A program made the position numbers and the translations under genes. Below, in pieces: positions 15,591 to 23,875 of a stretch of DNA of 47,704 bases. Positions within the stretch are counted from its first letter, which is position 1, and each line of letters starts with the position of its first letter. The notes under the pieces are model-generated. The model made no database searches. It had not been told where the DNA came from and saw only the letters and a list, made by a program, of their open reading frames with translations. This DNA is from a virus: the IMG/VR virus record IMGVR_UViG_3300025010_000017, positions 1-47,704 of that record; one strand, written 5' to 3'.

Positions 15591-15895
15591 TTTCTCTTTC
15601 TGGAAACCGGGATCTCCGGCTTCGGGTCTTCGCCGACGTCCTCCGCGTCTACGCTGAACGGGTCAGGCATGGCTTCCTCTGCTATGGCCTCTTCCTCGAA
15701 GACGTCTATAGGCTTTGGCGTGGTCTCTCGGTCTATGACCTTGCCCTGAAGCTTGCGCCAACCTCTAAGGTAGACATCACGCGGTATCGTGGACTCGCCG
15801 GGTTCGATGTGATACTCTCCGTACACTGGGTCACGGAGCGTTATCACGCTCCCGGTGATGTTTGCTATCGGCTTTCTTGAAGGTAGTCCGTACAT
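15587..15895 (-). CDS. Hypothetical protein next to coat gene
   Basis: 102 aa from ATG 15895, which is preceded by AGGAG at seven bases; a TTG two codons upstream is too close. The first 50 residues are beta-rich (ITGSVITLRDPVYGEYHIEPGE), and the C-terminal half is acidic and low in complexity, ending in PVSRKRK. This is a plan seen in small head accessory proteins. It is separated from the coat gene by two hairpins that may limit its expression relative to coat protein. Confidence 0.65.
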   Translation of the reverse strand: MYGLPSRKPIANITGSVITLRDPVYGEYHIEPGESTIPRDVYLRGWRKLQGKVIDRETTPKPIDVFEEEAIAEEAMPDPFSVDAEDVGEDPKPEIPVSRKRK

Positions 15896-15915
15896 TGTCA
15901 ACTCCTATCAGCACA

Positions 15916-15960
15916 AGGGGGGACTAAGCCCCCCTCTATGCTATCCAACCTAGAGGTTGG
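15916..15960 (-). terminator. Tandem hairpins after the coat gene
   Basis: Two stems lie at the coat gene's end: CCAACC-tcta-GGTTGG at 15945-15960, which includes the stop codon, and AGGGGGG-cttagt-CCCCCCT at 15916-15935 (minus-strand reading). No U-run follows. They may slow RNA decay or partly terminate, giving more coat than downstream message. Confidence 0.5.
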
Positions 15961-17353
15961 TCTTCAGGTCGCAGGCCACGAAGCAGCCGTCAAGACGCTC
16001 TGCGGTGAAGTTGTAGTATCCACCGTAAGGAGCCTCGAACTGTGCGTAGCTGTCGCCCTTGGTCGGCCCCCATACGTCTCCGTAGAGTCGCAGGAAGTCA
16101 GGCTCTTTCCTCTGGCTAAACGACAAGTGCTCGGAGCAGATGCCGTAGACAACGTTATCAGGCACCGACTGCGAGATAACGATGTCAGCAAAGCCGCCGT
16201 CAGGCCGCAGGAACTTGCTTGCGTACATGCCGCCTGTGGAGGTCATCTTCGCGCCGGACACGGGGTCAGTTGCGTTGATGACATACGGCTGCAATCTCTG
16301 CATACACGCGGCCATCTTGCTGGACGCGAATATAACATCGACGTATGCGCCGGATGCCTTGTAGCCGTCGATCATCAGGTCAGTGATTACCGACAAGTCC
16401 CACTCGCCAGGGACGTTTATCGTGCCTGAGTTGATGTCAGACCCGTTAATGACCTTGGCATAGAACTGCGGATAGTCCGCTCTTGTCAGCCCCTGGAAGG
16501 TAGACAGCTTGTAGTCTATGCCGCCGTCAATCAGGTGGTCTGCGCTTGCGTCCTGGAGCAGTCCCAAGAGTCCTACGGGCATACAGATGTTGTCTGTGCC
16601 TGCGGCTGCGTAGTATGTGGACTCGTTTACACCGGAGCTATGGGAGCCTCTGATATAAACGACGTCGCCGTTTGCCACGCCGTCGTTGTTGTCAGCATCG
16701 GCATAGGTGAACGTGCCGGTTGTGGCCGCGCCGTTGCCACGGTTGCCGAATGTAACGCCGGTCACGACCGCATAGCCTACGCCGTTCAGGTTCCGAAGCG
16801 TGCCGTCTGCCGCGTATATCTCGATCTGAGACCCGGCCTTGAGTGCCTGGACGTTCTCTATACCGAAATCGATATAGGTGTTGTCGCAGGTCACTGTGGT
16901 AACGCCTGTGCCGTTGGCCACGCTTGCCACTCTTGCGAGTCTGCCTGTGCCGTCTCCGTGAGAGATCATCTCGCAGAGGTATTCCCAGTCGGTCTTGAGT
17001 TCCCTTAAGGCCATCTGGATGCCGTTTATCTCAGACCCCGGCATACCTGTGGCCTTGTCCATCGTCTGCTTGTCTATCCAAGCCGTGGCGATGGTCTCAA
17101 ACTCGCAGGCTCTCCACTTGCCGAGAGTAGGAGTCCCACCCTGCGGAAGCGCGATACCTGCGCCGAACGTGCGGCCAGTGAACGGGTGGTTGGTCTGTAT
17201 CAGACCCGTAACCTCTGAGCCGTTGAAGTTATGCTTGTTGAACCGCTTCCTGAGCGCGCCCTGAAGCGTGCCGTCTACCCAATCCTTAACTGTGTATTTG
17301 CCACTAGGCAACGCTCTCATGGCGTCGTTTATGGCGGTTACTGTCCATGCCAT
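15950..17353 (-). CDS. Major capsid (coat) protein
   Basis: 467 aa. It follows the scaffold gene by about 40 bases and portal and terminase beyond it, the standard head-gene order. The sequence is that of a soluble, abundant beta/alpha protein, with an early N-arm (KYTVKDWVDGTLQGALRKRF), a middle insertion rich in Gly/Thr/Ala (around 170-260) and a C-terminal part naming a substrate-free beta core (DVIFASSKMAACMQRLQPYV). It likely adopts the HK97 fold as all tailed-phage coats do. The insertion may be an I-domain. Assignment rests mainly on context and size. Confidence 0.8.
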   Translation of the reverse strand: MAWTVTAINDAMRALPSGKYTVKDWVDGTLQGALRKRFNKHNFNGSEVTGLIQTNHPFTGRTFGAGIALPQGGTPTLGKWRACEFETIATAWIDKQTMDKATGMPGSEINGIQMALRELKTDWEYLCEMISHGDGTGRLARVASVANGTGVTTVTCDNTYIDFGIENVQALKAGSQIEIYAADGTLRNLNGVGYAVVTGVTFGNRGNGAATTGTFTYADADNNDGVANGDVVYIRGSHSSGVNESTYYAAAGTDNICMPVGLLGLLQDASADHLIDGGIDYKLSTFQGLTRADYPQFYAKVINGSDINSGTINVPGEWDLSVITDLMIDGYKASGAYVDVIFASSKMAACMQRLQPYVINATDPVSGAKMTSTGGMYASKFLRPDGGFADIVISQSVPDNVVYGICSEHLSFSQRKEPDFLRLYGDVWGPTKGDSYAQFEAPYGGYYNFTAERLDGCFVACDLKTNL

Positions 17354-17394
17354 TTTGATACTCCTCTAAAAATCCAGAGGGGTGTCATGCAAGG

Positions 17395-18252
17395 CTAACC
17401 CGGCCATCGTTTCTTTGCCTCGTTCCAATCGTCTGTGCTGAGTCCAAATAGCGACTTTGCGCCAGGTACGCCAGCCGCGCCCCCTGGTTTGATTTGCTGT
17501 GGTTTCTGCTGGTTGTGCTCCAGCTGCTTCGAGCCGTAGATGCCGAACAATAGCTTGGCCTCTTCAAACGCCTGTTTTGCTGCGTTCTCTATGACCTCGC
17601 CCGTCAACTGCTCTACTGGTATCTGCCCAATGATTACGTCAGCCTGTTGCAGAACGTACTTGTCAACAAGCGGTGCGTATTCTTTCGGGAGGTTGGGAAA
17701 CGCCTGCTCTCGCATCTCGGTAACGTTCCCCTGCACGGTAGCCGCGACTGCTTCCCACGCTTTCTGGATCTGCGCGTTCTGCTCCGCCTCTGCCTTGGCC
17801 TCGCGTTCGCCCTGCACTAGCTCCTTTAGCTGAGTTAGTGTCTGCTTGTCTTCGTACCGATCGATCACGTCTTCAACATGAACCCATCGGCTGCCGACCT
17901 TGGCGAACGGCTCTCCATCCTCGTTCACGTCTACCGTCAGCCCCTTTAACGCCGGGTGCTCTGCGACTTCTTTAGGTAGTCCGTCAGGTATGGAGTGCTT
18001 GAGCTTTGCGGATACGTCAACGTCCTTGCTCTCACGCTCGGCCTTGAGCCTGGCGTTCTCTTTCTGGAGGTTGGCAAGTGCCTGCGTAGTCCGCTGAAAC
18101 TCCTTGTGCCAGTCTTTTGCGGGCTTCCCTTCAGCCTGCTCCGTGCTCTGAGGTTCGGGTGCTTCGCCGTCTTCAGCGGGTGTCTCCACCTCTGGTGCGG
18201 TCTCTGCTACCTCGACGTCCTCAGTCTCCACCGTAGTGGTAAGGTCTTCCAT
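17395..18252 (-). CDS. Scaffolding protein
   Basis: 285 aa. Very acidic N-terminus (TTTVETEDVEVAETAPEVET), long coiled-coil region (FQRTTQALANLQKENARLKAERESK and LKELVQGEREAKAEAEQNAQIQKAWEAVA) and a short C-terminal helix (STDDWNEAKKRWPG). This is the composition of phage scaffolds that guide coat assembly and are then lost. It lies between portal and coat, as expected, and starts at ATG 18252 after GGAG. Confidence 0.8.
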   Translation of the reverse strand: MEDLTTTVETEDVEVAETAPEVETPAEDGEAPEPQSTEQAEGKPAKDWHKEFQRTTQALANLQKENARLKAERESKDVDVSAKLKHSIPDGLPKEVAEHPALKGLTVDVNEDGEPFAKVGSRWVHVEDVIDRYEDKQTLTQLKELVQGEREAKAEAEQNAQIQKAWEAVAATVQGNVTEMREQAFPNLPKEYAPLVDKYVLQQADVIIGQIPVEQLTGEVIENAAKQAFEEAKLLFGIYGSKQLEHNQQKPQQIKPGGAAGVPGAKSLFGLSTDDWNEAKKRWPG

Positions 18253-18314
18253 TGGTCTCCTCGTAACCCTGAGTAGGGAGTGCTGCTTAACGGATACAGC
18301 GACCCGTATTATGC

Positions 18315-18342
18315 AAAAGGCCCACCCCCGAAGGGATGAGCC
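18315..18342 (-). terminator. Rho-independent terminator between portal and scaffold
   Basis: On the minus strand, GGCTCATCCC-ttcg-GGGGTGGGCC forms a 10-bp stem (two G-T pairs) with a UUCG loop, followed by TTTT. It separates packaging genes from head genes, so scaffold and coat should depend on readthrough, antitermination or their own promoter. Confidence 0.8.
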
Positions 18343-18375
18343 TGTACATCGTGTTTATTCGCGTTTGTTCGTGTT

Positions 18376-18407
18376 TACCGTGCAGTACCGTGCAAGTACC
18401 GTGCAAG
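18376..18407. repeat. Three phased TACCGTGCA repeats
   Basis: TACCGTGCA occurs at 18376, 18386 and 18397 (the last two extended to TACCGTGCAAG), spaced 10 and 11 bases, about one helical turn. They lie between the portal stop and the terminator and could be a protein-binding site. Confidence 0.6.
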
Positions 18408-18424
18408 TAATGAATATCCATTAC

Positions 18425-20236
18425 TTACCGCAGTAACTGCTCCTGCATCGGCTGCTCCATCGGTACTTCGTTACCGAACTGGTCTACGCCAGCCGCCCCG
18501 CCCATCTCCTGTGGTGCTTGGAACTGCATTAGTTGTGCCTGCATCGTCTTGACTTGCAGCTCGGTCGCCAGCATGTCTATCTCTGCGACGAGCTTCCTTA
18601 AGTCCTCTATCTTGATCTGCCCTAGCAGTTGGTCAACCTCGTCCTCGATGCCCGGTATGCCCGTGTTGAGCAGGCTTGTGAGCTTGGCGAGCTTGTCGCC
18701 GGCGGAAGCATAAGGCCCAAATAACCCCTGCTCGGCTGCCCTTGAGCGCATCTCCGCCTGCATCGCCTGGGTCAGTATCGGCGCAGTCCTCGGCCTCACG
18801 TCCTCCGTATTGCGAAGGTCTGAGCCGAAGAACGACTGTGCGCTAACTGAGTTAGCCTCGCCTACGCTCCGTAGCATCCTTGGCATATCGTAGTTGTCTC
18901 TGGCAAGGAGCAGCTTCTGAGCGTCGATCTCGCAATAGCGCATATCGAAGTTCGCCCTGAACATGGAAAGCCCTGTCATGTCGCTCTCTTTGCTCATGGC
19001 AAGCTCGGTCGCCGTCACAGCCTTTGCTACTTGCCCACCCTGCGCAGGCTCGTGGATGCCGGAGATTTTCATCTCCTCGTTCCAATATCTATCAAGCATG
19101 ACGTTGCTATCGCTGGTGTTCATGTTATACTGCATGAACTCCCATTTTGGCGTCTGCATCGGCACTCTGATTATCTTACTGCCGTTTGCAAGCGTCTCTT
19201 GCCGAATGTCGCCGTCACCCTGCACTACAAGGTCGCCCCGTAGTTGGCGGTTGACTACTTCCTCAAGCTGCGAGTACCGAATGTTGACGTGCCGCTGAAC
19301 GTCTCTGATGGGTGTAATCATGGCCATCGGATAGCTTCGCCCTGGCACCCAGAACCAATCCAGCGGTACATACGGGAAATGGCCGTCAGGAAGGTTGCCC
19401 TTCTCTAACAGCGTACTGCCCGCCCATACGAAATACTTGCCTTTCGGCTGGTCTAGCGTCGGCCTCATGTATAGCCGTCTGAGGTGGCAAGCCGCCTGCT
19501 TCTTGGGCGCGGTGTCGATGCTCTTGCCGGTCAGCCAACCCGTGAGCTTGTCCATGAGTCCGCTGTCATCGACGTTTTCGGGGAGGACTTCGACGCCGAA
19601 CATATCCTTGACCTCGTCGACTGAGCGTATGTCGGCCTCGATGATCCAGCCTGTGTCATCCCATGTGTCACGCCCTGGCTCTTGCCAGAAGCGGAACGGG
19701 TTTAGCGTCATGGTGTCTATATCGCCAGCACGCTCTACGCGCCCTGTAGGGAGCAAACTAGCCTTGTTGCTGTCCCATGTGGTTCTACGCAGTACTCTGC
19801 CGAACGCCATAGCCTGCACTAACTCTGCTGTCCTAAGCTCTTCTTCGCCGTCCTCATCCCACCGAAAGCGCAGGAAGTCGGTCGCAAGCTCGGCCGCCTG
19901 AAGGTCTGCCGGGTCTGACGTAGCGGCCACAGCAACCTGCTTCGCCATGTTCTGCCGTATTGCGCTGACTGCCTGCCGTACCAATGGGTAGATATGGTTG
20001 ACCGTCACCTTGGCTTTGGTGTTGGGAGCGAACGCCTTGACTTTGCGGCTTCTGAGCAGCCTGTCCTCTTGGACGTCCTCCCATTGCTGGCCTGTCAGGT
20101 ACAGAATATTGGCTATCCAATCGCATTCAGCGGGCTTGCGTGCTGTATCGGCAGCAGCGAACAGGCTGTTTAGCCATGTTGCAACTGCCGCATCGTCCGT
20201 GGTGGATACCTGGTCGCCGTAGAAAGGTACTCTCAT
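18425..20236 (-). CDS. Portal protein (P22-like)
   Basis: 603 aa, the usual length for podoviral P22-type portals. The N-terminal half has characteristic helices and beta strands (CDWIANILYLTGQQWEDVQED; KVTVNHIYPLVRQAVSAIRQNMAKQ), a central part with VPLDWFWVPGRSYPMAMITPIRDVQRHVN, and a long C-terminal Gln/Met-rich coiled-coil tail that could form a barrel. Twelve copies would form the DNA channel that docks the terminase. It follows the large terminase with a small membrane protein gene between. Start ATG 20236 overlaps the stop of that gene. Confidence 0.85.
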   Translation of the reverse strand: MRVPFYGDQVSTTDDAAVATWLNSLFAAADTARKPAECDWIANILYLTGQQWEDVQEDRLLRSRKVKAFAPNTKAKVTVNHIYPLVRQAVSAIRQNMAKQVAVAATSDPADLQAAELATDFLRFRWDEDGEEELRTAELVQAMAFGRVLRRTTWDSNKASLLPTGRVERAGDIDTMTLNPFRFWQEPGRDTWDDTGWIIEADIRSVDEVKDMFGVEVLPENVDDSGLMDKLTGWLTGKSIDTAPKKQAACHLRRLYMRPTLDQPKGKYFVWAGSTLLEKGNLPDGHFPYVPLDWFWVPGRSYPMAMITPIRDVQRHVNIRYSQLEEVVNRQLRGDLVVQGDGDIRQETLANGSKIIRVPMQTPKWEFMQYNMNTSDSNVMLDRYWNEEMKISGIHEPAQGGQVAKAVTATELAMSKESDMTGLSMFRANFDMRYCEIDAQKLLLARDNYDMPRMLRSVGEANSVSAQSFFGSDLRNTEDVRPRTAPILTQAMQAEMRSRAAEQGLFGPYASAGDKLAKLTSLLNTGIPGIEDEVDQLLGQIKIEDLRKLVAEIDMLATELQVKTMQAQLMQFQAPQEMGGAAGVDQFGNEVPMEQPMQEQLLR

Positions 20237-20478
20237 AATCGCCTCAATGCTGCGGCCATGTCGCGAACCGCCGTCATGTCAATATCGTCCTCTAAGGTCT
20301 GGTAGTCCTCGTCTGCACGCTCTCGCCTCGGCTCTGGCTCGTATTCCTGCTCATACTCAGGCTCCGCGTACTGCACTGATACCTCCGGCCTGTCAACGAA
20401 CAAAGCCACGGCTATCATCAGCAACGCTATATCGCCGACTGCTAAGACAAGCAAGAGCAGAATGCTAAACATACTCAT
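20233..20478 (-). CDS. Small single-span membrane protein between terminase and portal
   Basis: 81 aa from ATG 20478 (or 20472). Residues 4-28 form a strong transmembrane helix (SILLLLVLAVGDIALLMIAVALFV), followed by an acidic tail (EPEYEQEYEPEPRRERADED). It overlaps the end of terminase and the start of portal. It has no recognised family. A membrane protein between these genes is unexpected and could be a superinfection or assembly factor. Confidence 0.65.
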   Translation of the reverse strand: MSMFSILLLLVLAVGDIALLMIAVALFVDRPEVSVQYAEPEYEQEYEPEPRRERADEDYQTLEDDIDMTAVRDMAAALRRL

Positions 20479-21856
20479 CGGTCTCTGTTTCCTCTCCCCA
20501 AACCTCGCGGATATGGGCCTCGATGCCCTCTCTGGTGCGATCGTGCGGGTCATACTGCTTGGGCTTGACCCTGCTAGGACTCGGCCTGCTCATCACGCCG
20601 TAGCGTATCGCTTCGGGCATATGCGTCAGTTCGTGCGGTTCGCTTGCCACGTCTTCAGGGTTGCGCTCGTCTGTTGTGATAGATGAGAGAGTCCTGATAG
20701 CGTTACGGCATGAGCTAAATATCTTGAGTTGAGCCGTCTTGACGCTCTCTCCGTCATCGGTCGGTATCTCATACGGCTGAAGGTACTCTCTCAGATGACG
20801 CCAACCCGGTATGCGGCGGTTGTCTGCCTTGACAATATCAGTAAGCCCCGCCTTTATCAGTGTCTCCATCTCAGGCACGCCCGTCTCTTTGTTGCGATTC
20901 CAGAGATCCGGCGCGGTGCTTGTATACATCACGTCCTCGCCCTTTGGCGTCATGTCCTGTATGCGCCTTGCGGCCTGCTTGAGCGTCAGCCCCGGCTCGT
21001 ATAACTCACGGTAGATGTAGAGGTTGGCCTGTGTGTCGATGGCAAACCACGGCACAGCCAGCATATCGAAGCCGTAATCCATCGCCCGGAACCGCTTCCA
21101 CTCCTCTGGTATCTCAAACGGCGCGACAACGTGTATATCGCGCCTGAACTCCTCGTAGTACACGCCCCCAGGTAGTCCGTACTCACCCAGGCCGACAACC
21201 AGAAACCTGTCAGGGTTGGTGGTCTCAAGGTCTGCGATCTTCTTCCGGTCTTGCTCATCAAGCCATTCGTTGCACTTGTAGGTAGTGGTCAGCGTGAAGG
21301 TGTCAGGGTTCTCTCGGTCAAAGTACCTGGTCTTAGTCCAGTGGCTATCTATCCACGGGTTGAAGGTGAGCGTTATCTGCTTCCAGAGTCCCGGTGGCAT
21401 CTCGCCTCTAATAGACTCATCGAGCGTGTCAAACTCATGCTCATCGTCTATCTCGAACGCTTCTTCTACCCAGACCCAGCACAACACGCCAACCGGCACG
21501 GTCATTGATGTGAGCTTGAGCGGATCGTCAAACCCTCGAAAGAGGATACGCTGCCCCGTTGGCCTGTATACGCACTCCATCGGGTTGACTTTGAACTCCC
21601 AGAGGCCATATACGCCTAACCTGTGAGCCGCCCACTTGAGCTGCGCGAAGGTGCTGTCCTTGTGCGTGTTGTAGGTTCGGCGGACCACCAGGGCGTTTGA
21701 TTTCTGGTGCTTCATAACGTGGTATATAAGCCACAGGGCCATCGTCGCGGACTTCTTGCTACCTCTGCCGCCCTTGACAACCCTGTACCTGTTGCGGCTG
21801 TGCCAAAAGGATGCGTACCCACGGCCTACCACGTCCGGCAGGCTGATATTACTCAT
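20465..21856 (-). CDS. terL: Terminase large subunit
   Basis: 463 aa, ATPase-nuclease motor that packages DNA. Walker A-like loop at 29-36 (GGRGSKKS), Walker B around 126-132 ending in Glu pair (WVWVEEA), coupling motif LTFNP at 163-167, and the RNase H-like nuclease starting with FRAMDYGFD (Asp260), with later acidic residues. This is the PBSX/Terminase_3-type layout. Headful packaging is common in this group but is not proved here. Start ATG 21856 overlaps the small subunit's stop. Confidence 0.93.
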   Translation of the reverse strand: MSNISLPDVVGRGYASFWHSRNRYRVVKGGRGSKKSATMALWLIYHVMKHQKSNALVVRRTYNTHKDSTFAQLKWAAHRLGVYGLWEFKVNPMECVYRPTGQRILFRGFDDPLKLTSMTVPVGVLCWVWVEEAFEIDDEHEFDTLDESIRGEMPPGLWKQITLTFNPWIDSHWTKTRYFDRENPDTFTLTTTYKCNEWLDEQDRKKIADLETTNPDRFLVVGLGEYGLPGGVYYEEFRRDIHVVAPFEIPEEWKRFRAMDYGFDMLAVPWFAIDTQANLYIYRELYEPGLTLKQAARRIQDMTPKGEDVMYTSTAPDLWNRNKETGVPEMETLIKAGLTDIVKADNRRIPGWRHLREYLQPYEIPTDDGESVKTAQLKIFSSCRNAIRTLSSITTDERNPEDVASEPHELTHMPEAIRYGVMSRPSPSRVKPKQYDPHDRTREGIEAHIREVWGEETETDEYV

Positions 21857-22223
21857 CGGTAAGCTGGTCCTCGCCGCCGAATACTATGTTTACGGTGCTG
21901 TCCTGTTTGGATCGCTCCACGAACATACCGATATGCTTGCCTCTAAGCTCTGCCGCTCGTATAGCCGCTGTGTATTGCCCGTCAGCCAGTGCGGAGAGCT
22001 GCATCTGCTCTAACTCGCGCATGATTGTGAGCGCGGAGGTCTCGGCTTTTTCGGCAAGCACTTCCCTGGTCGCAGCGACAGCCTCCCGTATTGCGGGGTT
22101 CTTCATAAGCCGGTCTGACACAACGTCAGCGTTCTTCTGGCTATATCCTGCTCTCCTGGCCGCTTCTGAAGCGTTCGCGGAGGTCGCAAAATTATCAACG
22201 AACCTCTGTTGTTTTTTGGTCAT
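21849..22223 (-). CDS. terS: Terminase small subunit
   Basis: 124 aa. It opens MTKKQQRFVDNFATSANASEAARRAGYSQKNADVVSDRLMKNPAIREAV, the conserved helix-turn-helix start of Terminase_2 small subunits, which recognise the packaging site. A helical middle (TIMRELEQMQLSALADGQ) would oligomerise. It overlaps terL by eight bases. Confidence 0.92.
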   Translation of the reverse strand: MTKKQQRFVDNFATSANASEAARRAGYSQKNADVVSDRLMKNPAIREAVAATREVLAEKAETSALTIMRELEQMQLSALADGQYTAAIRAAELRGKHIGMFVERSKQDSTVNIVFGGEDQLTDE

Positions 22224-22268
22224 AATTATTATCTCACGCTCAACTGATGTCAGAAGTACCGTATTATG

Positions 22269-22460
22269 TTAACTTTCAAGTTGATACACCTTGGGGATTA
22301 AGCTCTTTGAGATGTACCTTAGGGCACTCTCTTGCTCAACCATATCTAGGATCAGTACCAGCACACGCTCCCCAGGGCAGGTTCGACAGATCGGATACAG
22401 AACGGCGGTTTTCTTGAGCCACGCCATTACACGCTCAACTGCCTTTCGGCAGCATCTCAT
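22269..22460 (-). CDS. Hypothetical small basic protein
   Basis: 63 aa, Cys- and Arg-rich N-terminus (MRCCRKAVERVMAWLKK), a CRTCPGERV motif and a hydrophobic stretch (VLVLILDMVEQ). No family recognised. Its start overlaps the stop of a 30-codon frame at 22457-22549 as ATGA, which supports both as real. No strong ribosome site is visible, so coupling is likely. Confidence 0.5.
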   Translation of the reverse strand: MRCCRKAVERVMAWLKKTAVLYPICRTCPGERVLVLILDMVEQESALRYISKSLIPKVYQLES

Positions 22461-22549
22461 TGGTCAGCCTTGCCCCTACCGATAGCCCAACTAGGCATCT
22501 CGGCCCTTATCCCCTTCAGCTCATCGAGGTGTGTGTCGTTCACGTCCAT
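22457..22549 (-). CDS. Possible 30-aa protein at the head of the late operon
   Basis: 30 aa (MDVNDTHLDELKGIRAEMPS-WAIGRGKADQ). It ends with an ATGA overlap onto the next small gene. No Shine-Dalgarno is evident, so support is limited to the overlap and plausible composition. Confidence 0.35.
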   Translation of the reverse strand: MDVNDTHLDELKGIRAEMPSWAIGRGKADQ

Positions 22550-22690
22550 TATGTGAATGAAGTGTGTACCAATGGTTACCAACAGTTCACTTCATTGTTC
22601 GGGAAATCGCTCTTACATATATACATAAAGCTCACGCTCAGCATGAAACTTTTCCCTCGCAAAATAGTTTGATTATTTTTGGGAATAGGG
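22550..22690. promoter_or_regulatory. Divergent control region upstream of terminase genes
   Basis: No gene. It holds a loose inverted repeat (AATGAAGTG near 22556 and CACTTCATT near 22586-22595), a TTGGTA direct repeat in the same stretch, and an A+T-rich segment (CTTACATATATACATAAAG around 22612-22630). The leftward late promoter should lie here, but I see no good -35/-10 pair for it. An activator-dependent promoter would fit. Confidence 0.4.
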
Positions 22691-22719
22691 TTGACATATG
22701 GGGTTTAGGGTGATATTAT
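22691..22719 (+). promoter_or_regulatory. Near-consensus sigma-70 promoter for the accessory operon
   Basis: TTGACA at 22691-22696, exactly 17 bases, then TATTAT at 22714-22719. This should start transcription near 22726 and drive the plus-strand genes 22774-24204. It carries no copy of the repressor palindrome, so these genes may be expressed in the lysogen. Confidence 0.8.
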
Positions 22720-22773
22720 ATGGGTATAAGAGTGATAGAGCAGTCCACTTAATCAAGAAAAGGAGAAACTAAA

Positions 22774-22959
22774 ATGGCAAGATGCAGAATCGACAGACGG
22801 ACGGCCGAAATCGGCGGCAAGCCATATGTATGGAACACAAAGGGCGAATGTCAGCAGTGCCGCAGAGAAAATGTATTCGTTGCACTGGTACGGCAGGAAG
22901 ACGACAGCATCAAACTCAACTGTTCACCGTGCAGCAAGGGTAAGAGTATAGTTGGATAA
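22774..22959 (+). CDS. Small Cys-rich protein
   Basis: 61 aa, first gene behind the strong promoter, with AAAAGGAG upstream. Two CxxC pairs (CQQC near 27-30 and CSPC near 51-54) suggest a single zinc ribbon; the middle (NVFVALVRQEDDSIKLN) is a beta-hairpin. No family recognised. It may be a nucleic-acid-binding or host-modifying protein. Confidence 0.65.
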   Translation: MARCRIDRRTAEIGGKPYVWNTKGECQQCRRENVFVALVRQEDDSIKLNCSPCSKGKSIVG

Positions 22960-23098
22960 CACAAGCCGAAACCCTCCGCTTGGAGGGTCTGACCGGGGAT
23001 AACCTCCCGGCACTGACGAGGCAGGTATTAGTTTCCACTTATGATGTGTTTTCCGGATTTGGAAAATATCGAAAACCGTAAAAAGGAGAGTAGTTCAG
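22960..23098 (+). ncRNA. Structured intergenic leader with three hairpins
   Basis: Between two genes of one operon are ACCCTCC-gctt-GGAGGGT (22971-22988), CCGGG-8nt-CCCGG (22993-23010) and TTTTCC-ggattt-GGAAAA (23049-23066), the last close to the next ribosome site. There is no U-run. It may be a regulatory leader, an attenuator, or a separate small RNA. Confidence 0.4.
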
Positions 23099-23404
23099 AT
23101 GAACGAACAAGTGCAGACTATGATTAACCAGTTAGGCGGAGCGGGCAGACTCCACGCCATGATAGGCGCAAAGAACTTCGTGTATGACAACGGTATGGCG
23201 TCCATTGCTTTCCAGCACATGCGCGGGGACAAGGGCATAAACAAAACTATGGTGATATACGATCCCGACAGCGACACGTACATAATCACCTATTTCAAGG
23301 TTGGGCGCACTTCCTGCACTTGCAAGGCGGGTGCAAGTGGGGTCTACGCAGACCAGTTAGTATCTACAATAGAGCAGGACACCGGACTTACACTAAGAAT
23401 GTAA
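23099..23404 (+). CDS. Hypothetical accessory protein
   Basis: 101 aa. It starts MNEQVQTMINQLGGAGRLHAMIGAKNFVY, then has beta strands with a CTCKAG motif (about 78-83) and VYADQLVSTIEQDTGLTLRM at the end. Compact alpha/beta proteins of this form occur in many phages and mobile elements without known function. An AAGGAGAG site precedes ATG 23099. Confidence 0.7.
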   Translation: MNEQVQTMINQLGGAGRLHAMIGAKNFVYDNGMASIAFQHMRGDKGINKTMVIYDPDSDTYIITYFKVGRTSCTCKAGASGVYADQLVSTIEQDTGLTLRM

Positions 23405-23463
23405 CACCATCACACCGAGCCGGGGCGGTTTCCCCGGCATTTGCACAAGGAGAGATGAGAGAG

Positions 23464-23874
23464 ATGAATAACGCAAATATCGAGAAAGCAAACCACCTAG
23501 CCGGGGTTCCGTGTTATTGCAGTTCGGTCTCGGAACAGTCCAGGTGCGATTTTTGTACTGGATTAGCCAGGGTCAGCGGTGCAAGATGGGAAGACGGAAT
23601 CAAGGAAATCAAACAATCGAACCAGGAGAAAAAACCCAAGATGAAGACTTATATGGCGTTCGCAGAGATTACGGAGGCAAGCTGTCTTCACGGAACACCG
23701 GCCGGCCGATATGCGATAATGTCGCCGAGTTTTTCGGTAGCGCGGCAAGCCGTTCAGTGTTGGTTAGACGTTGACCACGAGCGCAAAGACCACAAGGCGA
23801 AACGTGCACCGAGGGGTGCCGGCCAGAAGGTCACAGATGGAGACTGGACGTATTGGATAGAGGAGAAGAACTAA
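23464..23874 (+). CDS. Accessory protein with CYC...CDFC motif (paralogue 1)
   Basis: 136 aa. N-terminal part (ANHLAGVPCYCSSVSEQSRC-DFCTGLARVSGARWEDGIKEI) has four Cys that could bind zinc and is closely related to the 58-aa protein at 24028-24204. The C-terminal part (MKTYMAFAEITEASCLHGTPAGRY to GDWTYWIEEKN) is a separate small domain. An internal ATG at 23641 could start it alone. It may be a fusion of two small proteins. ATG 23464 has AGGAGAG upstream. Confidence 0.65.
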   Translation: MNNANIEKANHLAGVPCYCSSVSEQSRCDFCTGLARVSGARWEDGIKEIKQSNQEKKPKMKTYMAFAEITEASCLHGTPAGRYAIMSPSFSVARQAVQCWLDVDHERKDHKAKRAPRGAGQKVTDGDWTYWIEEKN

Positions 23875-23875
23875 A

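Noticed and set aside
14422-15657. Long plus-strand frames opposite the signal-peptide gene
   Set aside because: They mirror the repeats of the minus-strand gene; no start signals are visible.
22619-22650. Leftward promoter around the TATATATG stretch
   Set aside because: No -35 hexamer at suitable distance has more than weak similarity.
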